Assembly: GCA_020205615.1 (NCBI GenBank)
Contig: CM035153.1
Coordinates: 96,314,792-96,378,791 of the forward strand
DNA: 64,000 bases
Source: Panax quinquefolius
Taxonomy: Eukaryota; Streptophyta; Magnoliopsida; Apiales; Araliaceae
Direction of reading: 5' to 3'
This document shows, one piece after another, positions 12,130 to 21,108 of the stretch; within the stretch, counting starts at the first letter, position 1; each line of letters starts with the position of its first letter. The position numbers and the translations under genes are program-made. Below the pieces are notes generated by a model. It searched no databases, was not told the DNA's origin, and saw only the letters and a list, made by a program, of their open reading frames with translations.

Positions 12130-15100
12130 TGTAAAGACCGAGAAATTTGGATTTTTATTGTAAAATGATATTATTAAATTAAATAATAATAAAATCATAT
12201 TTTATGTGATATCAAGATGGTTGTTGTTCGATAACCTATTGATGTTGGAATGTCGTAGTATTTGAGCTACGTGAAGGAATTAAAGTGTTTGAATTTCTAA
12301 GACGAAAATAAAAGTTTTCCGAGAAATTTTCCGAAAACACTATTCATCGGTATTTGTTCGGAAATTATTTTTGAATTTCCGAGAAATACGTGATGATAGA
12401 ATATTAAGGCAAGACGGATTATGTAATAATAATCTAGTTATGGAAAACGTAATGTTTCGCTTGTGGACTTAAATTAAGAATGTAAGGAAATTGAAGAATT
12501 AATGCGTTAAGAGATAATCGTATGATATGTGAGTATTGTACAAGGAAAGAAAACGAGTATAATACGGGGTATTATACGAGTTTGTATGAAGGAAGAAATA
12601 TCATATATTATGAAGTAGTATACGAAGTACAATACGATGATGATACATAAACTAAAAGTATATGTATTAAGTAATGAAAATGGACTTGGAAGATTGATTA
12701 TAATTGGTACAAGCCCAAATGAATTAAGGGTTAAGGCCCAATCTAGATTCCATGAGTTGTCTAACCCATGGGGCAACCCATAGTAATATGATTAATGTGA
12801 GTGGTGATCAAGATAAGTGATAACCAAGATAAGTGGTGATCAAGTAAATAAAGTAATGGCCAAGTTAGGTGAGTAATGACCAAACAAAGGATAGGATTTG
12901 TGTTGATCAAGTTATTAATAGTAAGGAGGTGGTTTAGTGTATTGACTAAATTGCCCTAAACCTTGCAAGTTCTATAAATATTGAAGGTTGGCAAGTCATT
13001 TGCTAGTTGTTCAAATAATCTAAACACTCTCTCTTAAAGTGCTTAATTGTTAGGGTGAGTAAGTTGTAATAAGCTACTTACATAAGAAGAAGAAAGAAGC
13101 TATTTATCAAGAACTTCTAAAGTAAGATCCTCTTCTCCAATTATCTTCTATCTCTAACATGATAGGTTGATAAGAAAAGTTTGGATTAATGAACATGAAT
13201 GATAAAAAGTAAGAAGTATGTGTAAGTAATGAACTTAAGCCATATAAGTTGGTAATAAGTCATTTAAGCTAGCATAAGTTATAAACTTATAATGAGTTTT
13301 GCAATATAAGGAATATGGAAGTAAATGAACTTTTATGATCATATGTATCAAGTATACATAAGTAAAGCTATATGATGAGAACATATATGTATGATGATTA
13401 AGAAACATTAATTGTCATAAGTTATGAATGATAAGTTCATAAGTAGTTTATAAATTTATTAAGTTATAAGCTTATGAAGAAATAAGTCAAAATCAAACCA
13501 TGAGTATAAGTTGTTGGAATAAGTAGGTTAATATGTTCACATGATAAATGAAATTCATTTGTAATGTTGAACAAGTCATAAGAATGAAGATTTGCCAGAA
13601 ATCGCACGATTAGACGATAATCGTCGAATTCGTAAAATTCTCGGAATAGAAGTCAAATTTTGAGTTTGAGCTCGAAAATGTTATTTTCCAATGGAGACAA
13701 GTCATGTTCGTCATTTAAGAGTTGTGGACTCGAAAATGAGTGAATTCCGACTTAGAACGAAGAAACGAGCGCTGAACGTTCACGAACGTTTATCGTTTAC
13801 GTTAAAAATGAACCAATAGGTGAATTTTTAGCAAACAAAGTCAAATAGATGAAATTCTTGCATGAACGGGTAGATTACGTAATTTGTGAACCATAGGCTT
13901 TTGAACAATCCAATTCAGACTTATAACGAAAGAGTTATGCGTCAGGGAAGTTCACAAAAATTCAAAGACTGAAATTTTTTTCTGGTGCACAGAGTTGGCT
14001 CCGCGGCGCCAACCCTAGACCAATTAGTCACACCGCAGCGCCATGAATGGTCTATGTCACACTGGAAATTAGCAGCATGACACGGCCCGAAGAAGTGAGG
14101 ACTCGCGCATGGCGATGGTTAAGTCAGGGCCATCCCAATCGTTAACTCACGCCGCAGATGCGAGATGCGAGTATAAAATTTGGCCGTATGGCTGCCATCT
14201 TTGACAAATGATAGTGAAGAATATTTGTGAATGTAAAGCAAGAAAGGGTTATTAGGTTGAGTTAAACCTACCTTAAGAAACCTAAAATAACATTGATAAT
14301 GCATTGTTAAACCTTAAAAGTAATGTGTAAATAGTGGTAATAACCTATCCATCTATTAATGCAAATAGAATGATGAAATTAGAATGAATAGTAATCAAGT
14401 GTAATATACAAATTAGATTGAGATGAAGGGTAAGATATAGTCAGATACATACTTGATTATGTGTGACCTAATATAAGGCATTATGTGATCATGTATTGTA
14501 GAGACTTGAAAGACTTGAACGTAAAGTAAATTACATCATAGCAGACGCTTAAGGATTCTAACTCTTATCTCAGTTCAATCTGAACAAGTTTTTGAAGTTC
14601 ATGTATCCTTACGCATGAATTGAAGTATAATGAAGTTAAAGCCAGTTCCTTTGGCTAGTCTTAACATATTGAGTAGATTGTTGATAATCTATTCATCTAT
14701 TATCAAATGCTATTATCTTTTGTCAATTACTTGATATAGTTTTCAAAAGAAGACTGAAATGTTAAACAAATGTTTTGTCGGTAAAACGACAGGCACGTGA
14801 GGTTGCCAAATGATTAAACGTACATATGGTTAATGGATGTAGTGTTGATCAACATAGAGTACAATTGGCTGATCACCTAGAAGTGCTCGTAAGTAATACC
14901 GGGCTTACGGACTTAGTTTCGGGTTGTCCTTTTTAAAGAAAGAATGAGTACTCGAGGTCTTTGACCGGAGTGAATGTTTTACTGAATATTATTCATTATG
15001 GAACATTTTGAAAGAAATATGAAGTGCTATTTTGAATTATCAATAGTACTTCATAACTATTGTTCAGTTATCGAAGATATACGATTCATATATATCAAGC

Positions 15101-15453
15101 ATGTTGTTATTGAAATTGTTATACTTGCTGAGCTAGTTATGCTCACTCTCGCTTGAACCATATGAATGCAGCTAAGACTGAACATCCCAAAGGATCAAAT
15201 AAGGATAAAGGAAAAGCTAAGGCAGATTATTAAGCTGTCTTGTAATGGTATAGGTCTATTGTTGTAATGTAATGAATATTATGACAAAGAACCTTTATAT
15301 GACGTATAGAACACAGGAAATGTAAATATTACCTTTAATATATAGATGTTATGGTCGTTCTTTGAGACTATTCAATTGAATGAATGTATGAATGTTTGTA
15401 CAGTATAGCACCATCTGTCGGGTTGGAAGATACCCGGATTTGGTGGCGCTACA
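12130..15453 (+). repeat. 5' LTR of element B
   Basis: The full-length copy is 3324 bp. It has a TATA box at 12973-12980, a GC-rich island at 13995-14170, and the conserved palindromes at 14814-14833 (decayed) and 14843-14854 (TGTTGATCAACA). The segment 13187-13797 is absent from the 3' copy. Confidence 0.93.
12973..12980 (+). promoter_or_regulatory. TATA box of the element B 5' LTR promoter
   Basis: TATAAATA within a short conserved context (GCAAGTTCTATAAATATTGA), repeated unchanged at 21953-21960 in the 3' LTR. Confidence 0.65.
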
Positions 15454-15469
15454 AGTTGTTATCAAAGCC
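15454..15469 (+). other. Primer-binding site of element B
   Basis: AGTTGTTATCAAAGCC directly follows the 5' LTR. Compared with A and C it has T in place of one G of TTGGTATC, so pairing with initiator tRNA-Met would be weakened. Confidence 0.8.
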
Positions 15470-15617
15470 TAGGTTATGAAACTTGAACCTTAAGTCATAA
15501 CCTTATTAAAGAAGTAAAAGATGAAAGATAACCTTATAAAAAAATGCATTATATTATGTTATGTGTTTTTATTATTTTACTGACGTGTACTAATCAAACT
15601 ATATTGTTTTATTGTAG

Positions 15618-16238
15618 ATGTCAGGAGAAAATGATATATATAGAAATATACATGTAGTGAACGAGGATTCAGTTAATCGGGTAGAGATACTACCCAATCC
15701 CGTAGCGATTGAGCCAGAGGTGGTAGTAATAGAGTCTGGAGACTCGGACGATTTAGACTATATGTTTATTTTGGATGGCATACTAGAGGAGGAGGTGGAC
15801 ATGATGTCCTTTGACCAGGTTCCACCTACAGAAGAATTGACTACTAAAGAGTCAATGAAGGCACTATTTATGTTAGTATTGGATAGGAATGTCCATTACT
15901 TCCAGGAGGTGAAGGAGTTGGAAGAGGAACTCCAAGCTGTCCGTGAAGACAAGACTAGCATGGAGGGTATGTGGGAAGAAGAGCACGATGATAGAATTCT
16001 AGTTAAGGACAAGGTCCGAGAGCTGAAATGTGAAGTCTTTGAGCTCAAGCAGGAGCTAAAGACTAAACACCAGAAGTCAGAGAGGATGTCCTATATACAT
16101 AGGAGTTCTCACGTGGACTTCCAACAACAAGTAGCTGGTTATCCAGTGGAAGCAGGGAAGACTCGACATACCATTAGTCGAGATGTCATAGCCGGTTTGG
16201 ATAAGAAAGATTTCGAGAATGCCATTCGGCAGATGTAA
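15618..16238 (+). CDS. Extra protein encoded between the primer-binding site and gag (element B, best-preserved copy)
   Basis: An uninterrupted frame of 206 codons. The N-terminal third (residues about 20-75) is rich in D and E, with EVVVIESGDSDDLDYMFILD. Residues about 85-160 are heptad-like and charged (VKELEEELQAVREDKTSMEG, VRELKCEVFELKQELKTK), predicting a coiled coil. The C-terminal part has RMSYIHRSSHVDFQQQ, TRHTISRDVIAGLDKKDFEN and AIRQM. The same order is found in A (8873-9528) and, without the acidic part, in C (56879-57278). I do not recognise the family and propose no function. It is the only long undamaged retrotransposon frame in B apart from protease-RT. TACTAAT (15588-15594) and TGTAG lie directly before the ATG, as at a plant 3' splice site. 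Gag starts about 310 bp later. Confidence 0.78.
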   Translation: MSGENDIYRNIHVVNEDSVNRVEILPNPVAIEPEVVVIESGDSDDLDYMFILDGILEEEVDMMSFDQVPPTEELTTKESMKALFMLVLDRNVHYFQEVKELEEELQAVREDKTSMEGMWEEEHDDRILVKDKVRELKCEVFELKQELKTKHQKSERMSYIHRSSHVDFQQQVAGYPVEAGKTRHTISRDVIAGLDKKDFENAIRQM

Positions 16239-16547
16239 TCTAGCAATAGCTAGAGTAGATTAGATATGTAAATATTATGTATCTCGTAGTGATGTAAAAC
16301 CCTCTTTTGTATATCAAGGGTGGTCTTTTGTAAATCCCAATTTTTTGAAAGTAATGGCGGGAGGGTAATGTAATCAACTAAGGCTTAGTAATGTAAATAA
16401 TGTAGTATTACACTACAAGATAAGAATCAATATAAGTCTCTTTTATGGAACATATTGAGTAATGAGGATGAGTTATTGTTTTATCGCAAATAATAACTAA
16501 TCAACAAGAAGAAAGTAATAATGATGTGTTGTTTTCTTAATAGCGAA

Positions 16548-17540
16548 ATGCCGCCAAGAAGGAGACAACAAAATCAAGACGATAATGTTAACCAAACGGA
16601 GGGTGGTCCGGTTAATCCAATGCAAGAGTTCGTTAATCTTTTAACGGCTGCATTTAATAGGACGGGGGCTAATGTACCCGTAATTCCTGGAGTAGAACGA
16701 GCTACTACTTTTAAGGACTTTAAAAGTGTAGGTCCGCCGAATTTCAAAGGAACTACAGACCCTATAGAAGCCTAGACTGGGTACAAAAAATTGAGAAAGC
16801 ATTTGTTATAGCAAATGTTGAGGAGGGTCAAAAGGTTGCCTTTGCAACCTATTTGATGAAAGGAGAGGCCAACTTCTGGTGGGAGGCAAACCAGGCTAAG
16901 GCTGATTTAGGAAACCTAACGTGGGAAAGGTTTAAGGAGAGTTTCTTTGAGAACTATTTTCCCATGAGTATGCAAGGGAGAATGGAAATGAGGTTTCTGG
17001 AATTAAAATAAGGGGATATGACAGTTCCCCAGTATGCTGCCAAGTTTAATGAATTGGCACAATTTGCTCCACACCAAGTGGACACTGAAGTGAGGAAGGC
17101 TAGGAGATTCGAGCAGGGCTTGAAACCCTGGCTCTATAGCCGGATCTCGGTGTTTCAAAGTACTTCCGTTGGAACCATATTAGAAAAGGCAATAATTGCC
17201 GAAGGTGGGAATGAGGCTCTCAGCCAGTACCACAAAGATAAGAAAAATAAGAGTAAAGTTGATGGGGGAATCAAGACCGAAGGAGCCAGCAGTAGTGGCG
17301 ACGGTTAGAAAAGAAAGGGCTTTAACTCTGGGAATACCGGAATAAAGCAAGGGGATTCCAAGAGAAGGATGGAGGCCTGTAAAACTTGCGGGAAGACTCA
17401 CTTAGGAGTCTGTCTCAAAGGAAAGGCCTTATGTTATAATTGTGGATAGGAAGGGCACATTTCGCCTAACTGTCCCAATCCGAAGAAAAACCACGGATGT
17501 TTTGTATGTGAATCAACTGACCACATAGCGAAGAGTTGCT
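16548..17540 (+). pseudogene. Element B gag (capsid plus zinc knuckles)
   Basis: The ATG at 16548 is chosen because MPPRRRQQNQDDNVNQTE aligns with gag of A and C; an in-frame ATG 27 bp upstream is not conserved. The capsid has PMQEFVNLLTAAFNRTGANV and FKSVGPPNFKGTTDP. A 1-bp loss and stop fall near 16773. Capsid sequence then continues in another frame (KGEANFWWEANQAKADLG, a TAG at about 17009, then [20 protein letters not shown]). The nucleocapsid part holds an unusual CKTCGKTHLGVC, then CYNCG, a TAG at about 17448, then [17 protein letters not shown] and [14 protein letters not shown]. Three successive cysteine knuckles are therefore visible. A TAG at about 17306 is a further break. Confidence 0.88.
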
Positions 17541-18883
17541 CGAAGAAGGGTATGGAAGGAAATAAGGGAACTAATAGCGGTAAGTTGGTTATTAGTGGTC
17601 CAGCTCAGTCAGGTAGATCAATGGCCCACACTTTTAATATGACGGTTCAAGATGCGGTGGCATCAGGGGATGTAGTTGCAGGTAATATTACGATCAATAA
17701 CATAAATGCATACGTGCTATTTGATTCGGGTGCTACTTATTCGTTTATAGCATGTGATTTTTCTAGACGACTAGGGTTACTTCCCGAAAAGTTGCATATA
17801 CCTTTGAACATTAAGGTAGCAAACGAAGAGGTAATCCCTGTTGAAAGTATTCATAGGGGTTGTTGCGTAGATGTAAGTGGTTGTAAGTTATCGGTAGACT
17901 TAATACCTATAAATTTAGGAGAATTCGATGTGATTCTCGGAATGGATTGGTTGATTAACCATGGAGCCATTATAGATTGCAAAAAGAAATGTGTGAGCAT
18001 CAGGACGTTGAAACAACCTCCTGTAGTATTTTACGGTAATAAATCGTCGGGGCATTCGTGTTGTCTTATGATGACACAAACTAGAAAACTTTTAAGGAAG
18101 GGGTGTATAGGTTATCTGTGCCATGTTGTTGATACCCAGCATGTGGGAGCAACCATGGAACAAATACCTATAGTAAACGAATTCATGGATGTATTTCCAA
18201 GTGAGTTACCGGGTTTACCACCGGATCGGGAGATCGAATTCATAATAGACATTGTGCCAGGAGCGGAACCAGTCTCAAAGGCACCGTATCGTATGGTCCC
18301 TATGGAAATGAAGGAGCTAATGGTTCAGTTACAAGAACTATTGGATAGGAAGTACATTCAACCTAGTGTTTCCCCATGGGGTGTACCGGTATTGTTTATC
18401 AAGAAGAAAGATGGATCGTTAAGGCTTTGTATCGACTATCGAGAGTTGAACAAGTTAACGATAAAGAATAAATACCCATTGCTCAGGATCGATGATCTCT
18501 TTGATCAGTTGAAAAGGGAAAAGTATTTTTCTAAAATAGATTTGCGGACGGGGTATCACCAGTTGAAGGTTAGGAAGGAGGATGTACCAAAAATGGCATT
18601 CAGAACTCGTTATGGTCATTATGAGTTTCTGGTGATGTCATTTGGGTTGACAAATGCACCAGCTGCATTTATGGATATGATGAACAGAGTGTTCAAACTA
18701 TATTTGGACAAGTTCGTCGTTGTGTTTATCGATGATATTCTAGTCTATTTTAAGACGCCAGAAGATCATGCTGAACATTTAAGATTAGTGTTGGAGACAC
18801 TAAGAAAGGGGAAGTTATATGCGAAATTCACTAAGTGTGAATTTTGCCGGAGAAAAAATCTGATTTTTAGGTCATGTCATTGA
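17541..18883 (+). pseudogene. Element B protease and reverse transcriptase (long open frame)
   Basis: A frame of over 440 codons is open through both domains. The protease active site is [12 protein letters not shown] (from about 17717), intact, followed by [17 protein letters not shown]. The RT has [86 protein letters not shown] and the catalytic FIDDIL at 18724-18741. A short insertion in a decayed stretch near 18845 (the family reads FWLEKVQFLGH) shifts the frame and ends it at 18883. The catalytic residues of both enzymes appear intact, unlike in A. Confidence 0.93.
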
Positions 18884-19578
18884 TCACGAAGGGATTTCAG
18901 TGGATCCAACGAAGGTAGAAGTAGTGATGAACTGGGAACAACCGAAAACGCCAACTGAGGTGCGTAGTTTCCTAGGGTTAGCGGGATAATATCGAAGATT
19001 TATCCAATATTTTTCGAAGATAGCTACCGCGTTGACTAACTTGACAAGGAAGATGGTGAAATACGTATGGACGGATAAATGTGAAGACAGTTTTCAAGAA
19101 CTGAAGAAAAGATTAAGCGAAGCGCTTGTATTGTCATTGCCAGATGACACCGGAAATTTTGTAGTTTATAGCGATGCTTCGCATAGAGGACTTGGTTGCG
19201 TGCTCATGTAGCATGGAAAAGTCATTACGTATGCATCACGGCAGTTAAAGGATTATGAGAAAGTTTATCCTACTCATGATCTGGAACTAGCCGCGATAGT
19301 ATTTGCCCTAAAGATATGGAGACATTATCTTTATGGGGGAGAAATGTGAGATATATACGGACCATAAGAGTCTAAAGTATATCTTCACTCCGAAGGAGTT
19401 GAATATGAGGCAGAGAAGATGGCTAGAGTTGATAAAGGATTACGATTGTGAAATCATGTATCATCACGGGAAAGCGATGTAATTCTTAAGCGCCTTAAGT
19501 AGGAAGGGTCGGGAAAGGTTGTCTATGTTAACGGCTCAGCACGAGTTAATAACAGAGATGGCTAGAATGTAGATAAAG
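18884..19578 (+). pseudogene. Element B RT thumb and RNase H, broken
   Basis: The RT thumb continues in a shifted frame ([20 protein letters not shown], then SFLGLAG with a TAA for tyrosine at about 18988). RNase H is recognisable as [14 protein letters not shown] followed by a TAG (about 19208, in place of glutamine), [16 protein letters not shown], a frameshift near 19338, [11 protein letters not shown] with the catalytic aspartate kept, and a damaged [16 protein letters not shown] equivalent with TAA at about 19480. At least four independent lesions make this the most damaged part of B. Confidence 0.85.
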
Positions 19579-20643
19579 TTGAAGATGCTGAGTGAATCGG
19601 GACAGATACTCTTTATGATGGAGATGCAATCTACCATCGTAGAAAGAGTAAATGAGGTACAACTCAAATCTGATGAGTGTAACCAAATGAGGGAGCGGCT
19701 AACCGATAAAGAAGATACTAAGTATAGTCTTGATAATGAAGGATTATTTAGATTTAAAGGAAGAATTTAGGTTCCGAGTGTGACGGAATTAAAAGAGCAA
19801 GTGTTACAAGAAGCTCATAGTTCACGGTACTCGATACATCCTGGTAGAACTAAGATGTATCAAGACCTTCGACAGAGTTTTTGGTGGCCAAACTTGAAGA
19901 GAGAAATAACAGAGTATGTGAGTAGGTGCTTGACTTGTCAAAAAGTTAAGACTGAACATCAAAGACCCAGTGGCTTGTTACAGTCATTGGAGATTCCAGA
20001 ATGGAAGTGGGAGCATATCTCGATGGATTTCGTGGTGGAACTTCCAACAACGGTAAAAGGGTACGATTCTATTTGGGTAATAGTTGACCGATTAACGAAA
20101 TTGGCTCACTTCTTACCGATTAGGGTCAAGTATAACTTAGACCAGTTAGCTAAACACTATATCAACGAAATTATTTCCAGACATGGAGTACCAGTATCGA
20201 TTGTGTCAGATCATAATCCACGATTCACATCGAACTTCTGGAGAAGTTTGCAAGAACAGTTGGGAACACAGTTGAAATTAAGCACAGCATATCATCCATA
20301 AACTGATGGGCAGAGCGAGAGAACAATTCAGACGTTAGAAGACATGTTGAGGTCTTGCGTCATGGATTTTAAGGGTAGTTGGGATGATCATCTACCACTG
20401 GTAGAGTTTTCATATAATAATAGTCATCATGCAAGCATAGGTATGCCGCCTTATGAAGCTCTGTACGGAAGAAGGTGCAGAACACCATTGTGTTGGGATG
20501 AGGTGGGAGAATGCCGAATGCTAGGACCAGAATTGGTGCAGCAAATGGCGAATGTGGTTAAGTTAATTCGGATGCGTCTTGTTTCAGCTCAAGACAGACA
20601 GAAGAAGTATGCGGACTCGTATAGATTAAACCGAGAGTTTTAA
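19579..20643 (+). pseudogene. Element B integrase (zinc finger plus DDE core)
   Basis: A linker (19579-19770) ends at TAG in place of tryptophan. The frame 19780-20301 has the HHCC finger intact as [20 protein letters not shown] and [16 protein letters not shown], then [25 protein letters not shown] and [15 protein letters not shown]. The family reads SDRDPRF, so a residue beside the second catalytic aspartate is altered. A TAA at about 20299 replaces the glutamine of [10 protein letters not shown]. The frame 20344-20643 continues with [20 protein letters not shown] and YEALYGRRCRTPLCWDEVGE. Confidence 0.88.
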
Positions 20644-21062
20644 GTAGGTTTGTATGTGTTTCTAAAGGCATCTCCCTGGAAAGGAAAGATACTCTTTGGA
20701 AAGAAAGGAAAGTTAAGTCCAAGGTTTATAGGGCCTTTTGAAGTATTAAAACGGGTAGGAGAGGTAGCGTATATGATAGCATTACCTCCAGACCTAAAAA
20801 GAATACATAACGTGTTTCACTTATTTGTATTACGTCCATATAAGCCAGACTATAAGCACGTAATCGAGTATGAGCCGATTCATATCGAGAAGGATTTATC
20901 ATATGAAGAATCGCCGATTCAAATCATTGATAGAAAAGAGCAAGTTTTGAGGAACAAATTAATACCATCAGTAAAGTATTATGCAAAAACCATGATGCTG
21001 AGGAAGCAACGTGGGAATTAGAAGAAAAGATGAAGAAAAATTTTCCTCATCTATTTGAGTAG
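20644..21062 (+). pseudogene. Element B integrase C-terminus with chromodomain
   Basis: The frame 20650-21021 has [40 protein letters not shown] and DRKEQVLRNKLIPSVK. It slips by one base near 20985. In the corrected reading [19 protein letters not shown] ends with HLFE and TAG at 21060-21062. The tryptophan and acidic spacing of the second half fits a chromodomain. A TAA at 20641-20643 (probably from GAA) separates it from the integrase core. Confidence 0.82.
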
Positions 21063-21071
21063 AGCAAGACG

Positions 21072-21091
21072 AGATTCTGGGGACAGAATCT
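21072..21091 (+). other. Conserved hairpin upstream of the polypurine tract (element B)
   Basis: AGATTCTG-GGGA-CAGAATCT is a perfect 8-bp stem with a GGGA loop, 4 nt before the polypurine tract and just after the gag-pol stop. Confidence 0.72.
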
Positions 21092-21095
21092 TTAT

Positions 21096-21108
21096 AAGGG
21101 TGGAAGAA
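21096..21108 (+). other. Polypurine tract of element B
   Basis: AAGGGTGGAAGAA directly precedes the 3' LTR (TGTAACGACC). One T interrupts the purine run. Confidence 0.82.

Noticed and set aside
12507..12776. Minus-strand hydrophobic frame of 89 codons, repeated at 21487-21756
   Set aside because: The two copies exist only because B has two LTRs. No sign of a conserved gene was seen in the A, C or H LTRs.
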